Source of the DNA: an uncultured Burkholderiales bacterium | Lineage (GTDB): Bacteria > Pseudomonadota > Gammaproteobacteria > Burkholderiales > Burkholderiaceae_C | Reading direction: 5' to 3' | Length of the DNA stretch: 33,497 bases | Assembly: GCA_903941205.1 (NCBI GenBank) | Contig: CAJAOB010000046.1 | Coordinates: forward strand, 1-33,497 | In this document: positions 1 to 9,246 of the stretch, piece after piece | Layout of the letters: every line of letters begins with the position of its first letter | Numbering within the stretch: the first letter of the stretch is position 1 | Translations under genes and position numbers: made by a program | The notes under the pieces: model-generated | The model's database searches: none | Seen by the model: the letters and a program-made list of their open reading frames with translations, nothing else | Told to the model about the DNA's origin: nothing

Positions 1-551
1 TCCGGTGCCGTGGCCAGTGCCCGCGCGATCGAGATGCGCTGGCGTTGTCCGCCTGAGAACTGGTGCGGGTACTTGACCATGTCGAGCGGCGACAAGCCGA
101 CCGACTTGAGCAATTCGGCAACTCGCGCTTTCAACTCATCCGCATCCTTGATCAGGCCATGCTCCTTGAGCGGCTCGCCAATGATGTTGTCCACGGTCCA
201 GCGCGGGTTCAGGCTGGCGTAGGGGTCCTGAAAAATCATCTGGATGCGCTTGCGCATCTTTTGGGCGTCGGGCGACTTGAAGGCGGCATGGGCGTCTTGC
301 CCGTCGAATGTCAGGCCACCGCGCGTGGGCTCATACAGGCCCACCAGCAAGCGCGCCACGGTGCTTTTGCCGCAGCCGGACTCGCCCACCAGGGCCAGGG
401 TTTTGCCGCGCTCGATCTCGAAGCTCACGCCATCCACGGCGTTCAGCATCTGGCGCGGTTTGCGCTCGATCACGCGGTTCAGCCAGGGGGCCGAGACGTC
501 AAAGGTTTTGGCCAGGTCGTGCGCGATGACCAAAGGAGCCGATTTGCTCAT
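1..551 (-). CDS. Dipeptide/oligopeptide ABC transporter ATP-binding protein, DppF/OppF type (3' end truncated by window edge)
   Basis: Minus-strand frame from ATG at 551 reads [76 protein letters not shown]...IFQDPYASLNPRW...[20 protein letters not shown]: Walker A, Q-loop and ABC signature. Overlaps the next CDS by 4 nt. Confidence 0.93.
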   Translation of the reverse strand, partial: MSKSAPLVIAHDLAKTFDVSAPWLNRVIERKPRQMLNAVDGVSFEIERGKTLALVGESGCGKSTVARLLVGLYEPTRGGLTFDGQDAHAAFKSPDAQKMRKRIQMIFQDPYASLNPRWTVDNIIGEPLKEHGLIKDADELKARVAELLKSVGLSPLDMVKYPHQFSGGQRQRISIARALATAP

Positions 552-1516
552 GCTGCGCTCCCGTCGTGCAGCCAGCAGGCCGCGCGGTTGGCGCCCGCCT
601 GGACCAGCTCGGGTCGCTCTTGCCGGCAGCGGTCAAAGGCCCTGGGGCAACGCGGGTTGAAAGCGCAGCCGCCAGGAATGGCGTTCAGGCGCGGCATGGC
701 GCCGTCGATCTGGTTCAGGCGTTCGCGCTCACTGTCCATGTCGGGAATCGAGGCCATCAGGCCTGCGGTGTAAGGGTGTGCCGGTTGGTTGATGACATCG
801 TGCACCGGACCGATTTCGGCCACACGCCCGGCGTACAGCACAGCCACCCGGTCGCAGGTTTCGGCGATCACGCCCATGTCGTGCGTGATCAGCATCACGG
901 CAGCGCCGCGGTCTTTGCAGACTTTTTTGAGCAAGCTGATGATCTGCGCCTGAATCGACACATCAAGCGCCGTGGTGGGCTCGTCGGCCACGATCAGTTG
1001 CGGCTCGGCCGCCAGAGCCAGTGCGATCACCACGCGCTGGCGCATACCGCCCGAGAACTGGTGCGGGTAGTGGTCAATGCGCTCTTCGGCGGCAGAAATG
1101 CCGGTGTCTTTGAGCAGGTCAATAGCGCGTTGCCTGGCCTCTTTGGGGGACACGGGCAGGTGGGCCAAAATCGTCTCGGTCAGTTGCCGGCCGATGGTGT
1201 ACAGCGGGTTGAGCGAGGTCAGCGGGTCCTGAAAAATCGCGCCGATCTTGCGACCCCGGATGTGGCGCATCTGGTCAGCGCTCAGGTGGTCGATGCGCTG
1301 GCCTTCCAGCAAAATCTGGCCGCTGGCCACCATGCCCGGTGGCTCCAGCAGGCCGATGATGGCGGCACCGGTGAGTGATTTGCCTGCGCCCGATTCACCC
1401 ACCACACCCAGAATTTCTCCGGGTGCGATGTCAAAGGAAATGTCGTCCAGCGCACGCAAAGTGCCGTGGCGGTTGGGAAACTCCACCACCAGATTTTTGA
1501 CTTGTAAAAGACTCAT
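548..1516 (-). CDS. Dipeptide/oligopeptide ABC transporter ATP-binding protein, DppD/OppD type
   Basis: 322 aa; GESGAGKS Walker [21 protein letters not shown] signature, C-terminal oligopeptide-type Cys-rich motif ([21 protein letters not shown]). Confidence 0.95.
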   Translation of the reverse strand: MSLLQVKNLVVEFPNRHGTLRALDDISFDIAPGEILGVVGESGAGKSLTGAAIIGLLEPPGMVASGQILLEGQRIDHLSADQMRHIRGRKIGAIFQDPLTSLNPLYTIGRQLTETILAHLPVSPKEARQRAIDLLKDTGISAAEERIDHYPHQFSGGMRQRVVIALALAAEPQLIVADEPTTALDVSIQAQIISLLKKVCKDRGAAVMLITHDMGVIAETCDRVAVLYAGRVAEIGPVHDVINQPAHPYTAGLMASIPDMDSERERLNQIDGAMPRLNAIPGGCAFNPRCPRAFDRCRQERPELVQAGANRAACWLHDGSAA

Positions 1517-2421
1517 CGCAATCTCGGGTTCAGCGCATCGCGCAACCAGTCACCCAGCAAGTTGACTGACAGGGCGATCAGCACCAGCATCAGCCCCGGA
1601 AAAATCGTGATCCACCATTCGCCCGAAAACAAATAGTCGTTGCCCACCCGGATCAGGGTGCCCAGCGAGGGCGACGTGGGCGGCGCACCCACACCTAGAA
1701 ATGACAGTGTGGCCTCGGTGATGATGGCCGTGGCCACCTGAATGGTGGCCAGCACCATGACCGGGCCCATCACGTTGGGCATCACATGCTTGAACATGAT
1801 GCGCAAGTGCGCCACGCCCGTCACGCGGGCGGCTTGCACATATTCCTTGTTGCGCTCGACCAGCGTGGTGCCGCGCACCGTGCGGGCGTATTGCACCCAG
1901 CCGGTCAGCGAGATCGACAGGATCAGCACGCCAAAAGCCAGCGACTCGTGCGCGTTGGGAAACAGGGCGCGTCCCACACCCGCGATCAACAGGGCCACCA
2001 AAATTGCCGGAAAAGACAGCATCACATCGCACAGGCGCATCAGCAAGGCATCAATCCAGCCGCCCCTAAAGCCAGCCAGCAAACCCAGTCCCACACCGAC
2101 CACCACCGACAGCAGCACAGACGCCAGGCCCACCACCAAAGAAATGCGCGAGCCGTAAATCAGGGCCGACAAAATGTCGCGGCCCTGGTCATCGGTGCCC
2201 AGCAAGAATTTGGAACTGCCGCCGTCCAGCCAGGCGGGTGGCAAGCGGGCGTCGCTCAGCTCCAGCGTGGCCAGGTCGAAGGGGTTGGTGGGCGCGACCC
2301 AGCCGGCAAAGACCGAGCAAAAAAGGCAAATAAAGGCCATGCCAGCCGCCAGCATCGCCGTGGGCGACTGGCGAAAGCTGTAACCCACATCGCTGTTGAG
2401 CCAGCGTTTTAATACGTTCAT
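1513..2421 (-). CDS. Peptide ABC transporter permease, DppC type
   Basis: 302 aa, multiple TM segments, permease motif (EYVQAARVTGVAHLRIMFKHVMPNV), LGTDDQGRDILSALIYGSRISL typical of DppC. Confidence 0.95.
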   Translation of the reverse strand: MNVLKRWLNSDVGYSFRQSPTAMLAAGMAFICLFCSVFAGWVAPTNPFDLATLELSDARLPPAWLDGGSSKFLLGTDDQGRDILSALIYGSRISLVVGLASVLLSVVVGVGLGLLAGFRGGWIDALLMRLCDVMLSFPAILVALLIAGVGRALFPNAHESLAFGVLILSISLTGWVQYARTVRGTTLVERNKEYVQAARVTGVAHLRIMFKHVMPNVMGPVMVLATIQVATAIITEATLSFLGVGAPPTSPSLGTLIRVGNDYLFSGEWWITIFPGLMLVLIALSVNLLGDWLRDALNPRLR

Positions 2422-2424
2422 TGC

Positions 2425-4008
2425 TTACTTGATGGTGATGGACTTGAAGGGCATGTAGTTATCACCCCGCTGAACCAGTGTGACATTTTTGCCAGTGCCC
2501 CAGGCCAGGGCTTGCTGGTGCAATGGCAAATGGCCGATGTCGTCGCTGTGCAACTGGAACACTTCGCGGATCATGGCGTTGCGCTTGGCTTGGTCGGTCT
2601 CGCTCTGAATCTTGACCGTCAGCTCATCCACCTTCGGGTTGCAATAAGCGCCCAGGTTGAACTGGCCCGTGCCCTTGTCGTCCACACAGCGCATGAGCGC
2701 ATTCAGCGCGTTGTGCGCGTCGTAGGTGCTGGGTGTCCAGCCCAGCAAATAAAAGCTGGTGTCCCGGCGCAATATTTTGGGGAAATACGTGCCCTTGGTT
2801 TCGGCCTTCAGGTTGATGGTGATGCCCACTCGCGCCAGGTTGGCAGCCACAGCCTCGCAGATCTGGCCGTCGTTCACATAGCGGTCGTTCGGGCAGTTCA
2901 TGTCCACCGTGAAACCTGTGGGGTAACCGGCCTCGGTCAGCAGCTTTTTAGAAGCATCGGGGTCAAAGGGCAGGCGCTTGTTCAGGTCGGGGCTGTAACC
3001 GTTGATGCCAGGGCCCACCATCAGGGCGCTGGTGTTGGAGGCGCCGCGCATCACGGTGCGCTTGATGCCTTCGATGTCAATTGCCTGGTAGAAGGCCTGG
3101 CGCACGCGCTTGTCCTTGAAGGGGTTTTTGCCCTTCACGCTGGAGTACAGCAGTTCGTCGCGCTTTTGGTCCATGCCCAAAAAGATGGTGCGCAGCTCGG
3201 GGGCCACCAGGGCGCGCGTCTTGGCGCCGCTGTTGATGCGGGGCACGTCTTGCACTGGCACCGGCTCCATCACGTCGATCTCGCCCGACAGCAAAGCCGC
3301 CACACGGGTGGGGTCGTTGGCAATCACAGAGAAGATCACTTGATCGATATTGCCTTCGATCTTGCCCCAGTAGTTGCCATTGCGGACAAAGGTGGTGCGG
3401 ATGTTGGGCTGGCGTTCGCGCAGGCGGTACGGGCCGGTGCCGTTGGCGCGAAACGAGGCGGCGTTTTCAATGCCCTTGCGGCGGTCTACGGGGCGTGTGG
3501 CCTGGTTGTCCTCGCACCATTTCTTGCTCATGATGTAAACCGTGGACAGCACGTTGGGCAGGATGGGGAAGGGGGCTTTGGTCTCGATCTCGACGGTGTG
3601 GCTGTTGATCTTGCGCACTTCCTTGATGTCGTTGGTGTTGCTGCGCATGTCCGAGCCTTCGCCCGCCGCGCGGTTGATCGAGAACACCACGTCATCGGCG
3701 GTGAAAGGCGTGTCGTCATGAAAGCGCACGTTCTTGCGCAACTCAAAACGCCACACGGTGGGTGCTGTTTGCTTCCACGAAGAGGCCAGACCGGGTTCAA
3801 ACTTCAGGTCTTTGCTCACGCCCACCAGGGATTCGTAAACATTGTTGGTCACACTCAGTTGCAGCGACTCGTTCAGGGAATGCGGGTCCATGGACAAGGC
3901 ATCGCCCTGGTTGGCGATGCGCACGGTCGCGGCTTGCGCAGCGCCCAGCGAAAAGACGGCGGCGATGGCCGCAGCCACCATGGAACGGGACAGTTTGGAA
4001 GTTCGCAT
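2425..4008 (-). CDS. Peptide ABC transporter substrate-binding protein (SBP family 5), copy 1
   Basis: 527 aa; signal peptide; ADDVVFSINRA and KKLLTEAGYPTGF motifs of family 5 SBPs. Confidence 0.94.
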   Translation of the reverse strand: MRTSKLSRSMVAAAIAAVFSLGAAQAATVRIANQGDALSMDPHSLNESLQLSVTNNVYESLVGVSKDLKFEPGLASSWKQTAPTVWRFELRKNVRFHDDTPFTADDVVFSINRAAGEGSDMRSNTNDIKEVRKINSHTVEIETKAPFPILPNVLSTVYIMSKKWCEDNQATRPVDRRKGIENAASFRANGTGPYRLRERQPNIRTTFVRNGNYWGKIEGNIDQVIFSVIANDPTRVAALLSGEIDVMEPVPVQDVPRINSGAKTRALVAPELRTIFLGMDQKRDELLYSSVKGKNPFKDKRVRQAFYQAIDIEGIKRTVMRGASNTSALMVGPGINGYSPDLNKRLPFDPDASKKLLTEAGYPTGFTVDMNCPNDRYVNDGQICEAVAANLARVGITINLKAETKGTYFPKILRRDTSFYLLGWTPSTYDAHNALNALMRCVDDKGTGQFNLGAYCNPKVDELTVKIQSETDQAKRNAMIREVFQLHSDDIGHLPLHQQALAWGTGKNVTLVQRGDNYMPFKSITIK

Positions 4009-4046
4009 GAAAGACTCCTGAGGTTGGAAATGGTTGATTGCCAGGT

Positions 4047-5288
4047 TTAAGTGGCGGCGCCAAGAGGCAAAGCCTGTTCGACCAGACTGGCGTGCAAGGC
4101 GGCGCCCAGGGGCAAGATGTCGTCGTTGAAGTCGTACCGGCTGTTGTGCAAAGGGTGCGGGCCGGGGCCGTGTGGCAAGCCCTGCCCGATGCGGATATAG
4201 GCCCCGGGTCTGGCCTGCAGCATGAAGGAAAAATCTTCACCGCCCATGCTGGGCAGCATGTTGCGCCAGACCTTGTCTTCCCCCACCAGGCCAGCGGCCA
4301 CATCGGCGGCGAACTGAGCCTCTGGCACGGTGTTCACCGTGGCGGGATAGGTGCGCTCGTAACGGAGTTCTGCGCAAGCGCCCAAGCCCTGGGCGATTCC
4401 CGTGCACAAGTTGCGCAGGCGTTCTTCGATGTAGTCTTGCACGCCCTCGCTGTAAGTGCGCACGGTGCCCACCAGAGTCACTTCGCCCGGGATCACGCTC
4501 ATGGCGCCCGGATGGCCGCCCTGCATAGAGCAAATGCTCACCACCGCCTGGTCAAACGCTGACAGGTTGCGGGCCACCACGCTTTGCGCGGCGGTAATGA
4601 TGTGGCCAGCCACCAGCACCGGGTCTATGGCCTGGTGCGGTCGTGCACCATGACCGCCCTTGCCGCGAATGAGGATTTCGATGCGGTCCACCGCGGCCTG
4701 CATGGGCCCGGGGGTGATGCCGATAACGCCCAAAGGCGTTTCAGGCGAGTTGTGCTGGGCAAAAACTTTTTCGCAGGCGAAGCGATCAAACAAGCCGTCT
4801 TCCATCATGGCACGGGCACCTGCGTAGCCTTCTTCGCCCGGCTGAAAAATCAGCACCGCCGTGCCGTCAAAGCGGCGGGTCTCAGCCAGATACCGGGCAG
4901 CGCCCATCAGCATGGCGGTGTGGCCGTCGTGGCCGCAGCCGTGCATCAGCCCGGGTTTGGACGATTTCCAGGCGCACTCATTGAACTCGGTCAACGGCAG
5001 CGCGTCCATGTCGGCACGCAGGCCGATCATGCGGCCCGGGTTACCGGCCGAACGGCCCGCCCCGTGCACCAAAGCCACCACGCCGGTTTTGCCGATGCCG
5101 GTGTGAATGCTGTCGACACCACACAGCTTCAGGCCTTCAGCCACCCGGCCGGAGGTGTAAACCTCTTCAAAGCCCAGCTCGGGGTGGGCGTGCAAGTCGC
5201 GCCTGAAAGCCGTGAGTTCCGGGTGAAACTGCGCAATGCGCGCAAATGCAGTGCCACGCCCCAACACCGATTGCAAGGCTGCGCCCAT
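4047..5288 (-). CDS. M20 family metallo-amidohydrolase (hippurate hydrolase/aminoacylase-like)
   Basis: ORF track extends to 5753, but homologous protein starts at MGAALQSVLGRGTAFARIAQFHPELTAFRRDLHAHPELGFEE (ATG 5288). Motifs GLRADMDALPL, MHGCGHDGHTAMLMGAA, QPGEEGYAGA. Confidence 0.93.
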   Translation of the reverse strand: MGAALQSVLGRGTAFARIAQFHPELTAFRRDLHAHPELGFEEVYTSGRVAEGLKLCGVDSIHTGIGKTGVVALVHGAGRSAGNPGRMIGLRADMDALPLTEFNECAWKSSKPGLMHGCGHDGHTAMLMGAARYLAETRRFDGTAVLIFQPGEEGYAGARAMMEDGLFDRFACEKVFAQHNSPETPLGVIGITPGPMQAAVDRIEILIRGKGGHGARPHQAIDPVLVAGHIITAAQSVVARNLSAFDQAVVSICSMQGGHPGAMSVIPGEVTLVGTVRTYSEGVQDYIEERLRNLCTGIAQGLGACAELRYERTYPATVNTVPEAQFAADVAAGLVGEDKVWRNMLPSMGGEDFSFMLQARPGAYIRIGQGLPHGPGPHPLHNSRYDFNDDILPLGAALHASLVEQALPLGAAT

Positions 5289-5290
5289 GC

Positions 5291-6271
5291 TCAATGCCCA
5301 CCGGTCTTGCCCACCCGCAAGCGGGGATCGACCACAAAGTAGAGCAAGTCCACCACCAGGTTGATGACCACAAAAATCAGGGCAATCAGGCACAGGTAGG
5401 CGGCCATGACCGGGATGTCTGCAAAGGTCACCGCCTGAATGAACAGCAGGCCCATGCCGGGCCACTGGAACACGGTTTCGGTGATGATGGCAAACGCGAT
5501 CAGGCCGCCGAGCTGCAAACCGGTGATGGTCAGCACGGGCACCAGCGTGTTTTTGAGCGCATGGCCGAAGTGAATGGTCCGGTTGGACAAGCCCCGGGCA
5601 CGTGCGAACTTGATGTAATCGGTTCGCAGCACTTCCAGCATCTCGGCGCGCACCAGCCGCATGATCAGTGTCAGCTGAAAAACCGCCAGCGTGACCGCGG
5701 GCAACACAATGTGGTGCCATCCTTTGGCCGTCATCAGGCCGCTGGACCACCAACCCATCTGCACCACCTCGCCCCGGCCAAAGCTCGGAAACCAGCCCAG
5801 CATCACGGCAAACACCAAGATCAGCAAAATGCCAATCAGGAAGGTGGGCAAGGACACGCCCAGCAGCGACACCGTCATGATCAGCTGGCTGGCCCAGGTG
5901 CCGCGGCGCAGCGCCGCATAAACCCCCATGGGAATGCCAATCACCAGGGCCAGCGTGGCGGCCACAAAAGCCAGCTCCAGGGTAGCGGGCAGGCGCTCGG
6001 CGATCAAGCGCGAGACCTTGGCACCCTGGCGCAAGCTCAAACCAAACTCGCCCTGCACGGCGTTGGCCAAAAAGTGGCCAAACTGCACAAAGAAAGGCTG
6101 GTCCAGGCCCAGGTCGGCACGCAGCGACTCGATCTGCTCCTTGGTGGCGTCTTGCCCCAGCAAAAACACCACCGGATCACCCACATACTGAAACAGCAAA
6201 AAGGCGATGAACGCCACCGTGACCATGACGACCACGGCCTGAATCAGCCGCTGCAGGATGAAAGCGAGCAT
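5291..6271 (-). CDS. Peptide ABC transporter permease, DppB type
   Basis: 326 aa, TM-rich; DYIKFARARGLSNRTIHFGHALKNTLVPVLTI permease motif. Confidence 0.95.
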   Translation of the reverse strand: MLAFILQRLIQAVVVMVTVAFIAFLLFQYVGDPVVFLLGQDATKEQIESLRADLGLDQPFFVQFGHFLANAVQGEFGLSLRQGAKVSRLIAERLPATLELAFVAATLALVIGIPMGVYAALRRGTWASQLIMTVSLLGVSLPTFLIGILLILVFAVMLGWFPSFGRGEVVQMGWWSSGLMTAKGWHHIVLPAVTLAVFQLTLIMRLVRAEMLEVLRTDYIKFARARGLSNRTIHFGHALKNTLVPVLTITGLQLGGLIAFAIITETVFQWPGMGLLFIQAVTFADIPVMAAYLCLIALIFVVINLVVDLLYFVVDPRLRVGKTGGH

Positions 6272-7908
6272 CAGTTGACTTTGATCTGCGACCAGTCGAG
6301 GCGGTTGTCAGGCCGATGCACCACATCCACGTTTTTCTTCATGGCCCATGGGATCACCTGATTGTGCAGGGGAATGTGCGCCACCGTGTCGTTTTGCAAT
6401 TGCAGGCCTTCGGTCAGCAAGCGGTTGCGCACCTGCAAGTCGGTCTCGGTTTTGACACGGTCCACGATGTAGTCCATGCGCGTGTTGCTGTAGCGGCCCA
6501 CGTTGTAGTTGCCATCCCCGCCTGTGCCCACGGTGCGCACCAGGGACTGCAGGCTGTACAAGCCGTCAAAAGTCGGCACGCCCCAGCCCAGCATGTAAAT
6601 GCTGGCTTCGTAGCGTTGGATCATCGGGAAATACGTCACCAGCGGCATGGTGCGCAGCTTGGCCTTGATACCCACTTTGGCCCACATGGCCGTGATGGCC
6701 TGGCAAATTTCTTCGTCGTTGATGTAGCGGTTGTTGGGGCAGGCAAAGTCCACCTCAAAACCGTTGGGATAACCGGCTTCAGCTAACAGCTTTTTAGAAG
6801 CGTCCTGCGAATACGGGAAACGGGTGTCTACCGCTTTGGTCCAGCCATTGACCTGCGGGGCCACCAGTGCACCGGTGGTTTGTGCCAGCCCACGCATGGT
6901 CACGCGCTGGATGGTGTCGATGTCAATCGCCTGGTAAAGCGCTTTGCGCACTTTGACATCTTTCAGGGGGTTTTTGCCCTTGACGCTGGAGCCGGGCAAT
7001 TCGTCGCGCAGCTGGTCCATGCCCAAAAAGATGGTGCGGTTTTCAATACCGTCGACCACTTTCAGGTTGGCGTTGTTGCGCATGCGACCCAAGTCTTGCG
7101 GGCTGGGGTCCAGCACAAAGTCAAGCTCGCCAGACAGCAAGGCCGCAGCACGCGTGGCTTCGTTCTTGATGGGCGTGTAGATGATTTCGGTCACATTGCT
7201 GGGCACTTCAGACCAGCCCCACCAGTTGGGGTTTTTCACCAGCACCAGCTTCTGGTCGGGCTGCCATTCTTTGACCATGTAAGCGCCGCTGCCCAAGGCA
7301 TTGCGGTGGGCAAAGTTTTCTTCTTTGACTTTGATGTCTTTGGGTTCAACCGACTTGTTCTTTTCAGCCCAGGCCTTGCTCATGATGCGCAGCTCGGTCA
7401 ACTGGTTCAGCATCACCGGGTTGGGACCACTGAGAATAATGTCCACGGTGTTGGCATCGACCTTGACGATGCGGCTGAAGCCCTGGGTGTAAACAGTGAA
7501 GTTGGAGGTTTTGGCGCGGGCTCGGTCCAAAGAAAACACCACGTCGTCGGCCGTCAGCGGCGAGCCGTCGCTGAACTTCACGCCTTTGCGCAAATTAAAC
7601 CGGTACTGGGTGCCCGAGATCTCCTTCCAGGAGGTGGCCAGCTTGCCTTCCACCTTGAACGTATTGCTGTTGTAGTACACCAGCGAGTCAAAGATGGCGG
7701 CATGAACGCCGTTGCCCAAGGCATTGTTTTGCGAATGGATGTCCAGCGTGGGAATGTCGCTGGCACTGGACCATTTGAAAGGTTTGGCCTGTGCCAGGCC
7801 AGGGGCCAGGCAGGCGGCCAAGGCCAGGGAAATCATCAAGGGCTTGGCTTGAGACGGGAAACGGGACATCGAATTCATCATATTCACCTTATTCATTTGA
7901 TTCAACAA
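6271..7908 (-). CDS. Peptide ABC transporter substrate-binding protein (SBP family 5), copy 2
   Basis: 545 aa; ADDVVFSLDRA; shares GMDQLRDEL..SSVKGKNPLKDVKVRKALYQAIDI with copy 1. Confidence 0.94.
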   Translation of the reverse strand: MLNQMNKVNMMNSMSRFPSQAKPLMISLALAACLAPGLAQAKPFKWSSASDIPTLDIHSQNNALGNGVHAAIFDSLVYYNSNTFKVEGKLATSWKEISGTQYRFNLRKGVKFSDGSPLTADDVVFSLDRARAKTSNFTVYTQGFSRIVKVDANTVDIILSGPNPVMLNQLTELRIMSKAWAEKNKSVEPKDIKVKEENFAHRNALGSGAYMVKEWQPDQKLVLVKNPNWWGWSEVPSNVTEIIYTPIKNEATRAAALLSGELDFVLDPSPQDLGRMRNNANLKVVDGIENRTIFLGMDQLRDELPGSSVKGKNPLKDVKVRKALYQAIDIDTIQRVTMRGLAQTTGALVAPQVNGWTKAVDTRFPYSQDASKKLLAEAGYPNGFEVDFACPNNRYINDEEICQAITAMWAKVGIKAKLRTMPLVTYFPMIQRYEASIYMLGWGVPTFDGLYSLQSLVRTVGTGGDGNYNVGRYSNTRMDYIVDRVKTETDLQVRNRLLTEGLQLQNDTVAHIPLHNQVIPWAMKKNVDVVHRPDNRLDWSQIKVN

Positions 7909-8235
7909 AAACGGTGACTATGCAACATTCGGGCCATAGCAAGGGAGAGGGAATTCCCCCAAATGGCCGGTTTCACACAGCGCTGGCACGGGCTGGCGCT
8001 CTGTTGTCAAGCAAGGAAGACGAAGTAGACCTGGGACCCTCAGGCAGGCGTGTTGCAGAGCTCAGCACTCAGGGATGCTTGTGCAAGCTGCCAGCATCCT
8101 GATAAAACTTTGGTGTTCCTCTTTGCGTCGATCGCCGGACCGCGTGGCGTCGTCGTCATCGACCCGAGCCAGGGCGGTGACTGAGCTTGCCGGTGGCGCG
8201 CGGGCTTAGTGCAGCGTTGGCTGTCAAGCCATCTC

Positions 8236-8706
8236 TTAGCCGTCCGTTTTCCTGGCACCGAAATGCATGCGCGATCCGATCAGCGGTATGCCAAACATCA
8301 GCGCTGTTGCCGTGTTGAGCAGCACGTTGCCCCACACGCCATGGGCGACTGAAAAGCAGGTGTCGATCAGGTACCACCCTAGCAGCGGCCAGGCAATCGC
8401 GTTCCACGCGAAGCGCTCGCCTCTCATGAACGGTCCGCGCGCCAGGATGATGTTGGTCAGCATCCATCCCGCCATCACGGCCCCGATGATGCCGTTGGCA
8501 AACCGGAGATAACCCAGCACTTCATTGGGCACCGGCACGGGGCTGACCGCTTGTTTAAAGTACACGAGGTAGAACAGCGATTCGCCAAGGGGCGGCAGCA
8601 GCATCAGTACCGCGCTTAATCCGAGCACGATGAATGAAGCGGCCTGAATCAGGCGCGACCACATGAGCAGCGCCTGGAAGTTTGCTTGATTTAGATGGTT
8701 TTGCAT
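8236..8706 (-). CDS. Small multi-TM hypothetical membrane protein
   Basis: From ATG 8706: MQNHLNQANFQALLMWSRLIQAASFIVLGLSAVLMLLPP..., ~156 aa with about 4 hydrophobic segments. The longer ORF start at 8847 runs through a toxin remnant. Confidence 0.65.
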   Translation of the reverse strand: MQNHLNQANFQALLMWSRLIQAASFIVLGLSAVLMLLPPLGESLFYLVYFKQAVSPVPVPNEVLGYLRFANGIIGAVMAGWMLTNIILARGPFMRGERFAWNAIAWPLLGWYLIDTCFSVAHGVWGNVLLNTATALMFGIPLIGSRMHFGARKTDG

Positions 8707-8759
8707 GATTTCCAGGTGGGCTGGAGTGTGAGTGCCTTGACGCCTCACTGGGCGGCGGT

Positions 8760-8918
8760 GCCCCTCAAGGCCAGGCCGGGGCAGGGCGGATTGAGCGTTG
8801 AACCCACAGTCACTTCTATGGTGATCCTGATAGTAACCGTAATCCACCAGGATGGCATCTCGTGCTCTAAGGCAAAAGTCAGACGCCAGTCGCCATAGAC
8901 GCTGACTGACGAATGACC
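8760..8918 (-). pseudogene. HigB-like toxin C-terminus (frameshifted) followed by a possible HigA-like N-terminal scrap
   Basis: Frame 1: GHSSVSVYGDWRLTFALEHE; continuing in another frame: DAILVDYGYYQDHH; together resemble HigB 'GHW.VSV.GNWR.TF.FE..DA.LVDYQDYH'. Then LNPPCPGLALRG (8760-8792) resembles a HigA start (NPPHPG..LR) and hits a stop soon after. Confidence 0.6.
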
Positions 8919-9246
8919 GGGCGCGATCCCAAAAATTCGTCCCAAACCCCGTTCTGTCTCAGAACTTAATGACTGTTGAAGCCGTGGTGCGGCCCTGGTG
9001 GCAGGCGAAAAATTGGGGTTTCAGGGCCGTACGTAGTGAACGGTTTTGCAGGACGAGGTGCCTGGGTTAACGAGCGTCGCCGTCATCCTCCGAACTGTCG
9101 GATTGGGTGATTTTGGTGGCCGCTCAATTCATTCAAGCAGGGTGTGGCCTTCGCTCTCCGGTGAGTCCGCAGGGTCGGACCGGCTTGGTGTCTGGCTTGG
9201 GTTCGTCGTTGATCAAGCCGACTGATGGCCGCGTCACGAAATCGCT

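Noticed and set aside
2512-4050. Long plus-strand ORF (512 aa) opposite SBP copy 1
   Set aside because: Antisense of a clear SBP gene; low-complexity H/V/Q/G-rich composition typical of GC-rich shadow frames.
4047-5753. Full 568-aa ORF as the M20 gene
   Set aside because: Residues before MGAALQSVLG are the out-of-frame reading of the DppB gene; the true start is most likely at 5288.
8040-8258. Minus-strand 72-aa ORF as a possible transposase remnant
   Set aside because: No recognisable transposase motif, inverted repeats or target duplication could be seen.
9000-9246. Gap upstream of SulP stop as a possible ncRNA or further TA remnant
   Set aside because: No convincing hairpin, promoter or protein similarity on either strand.
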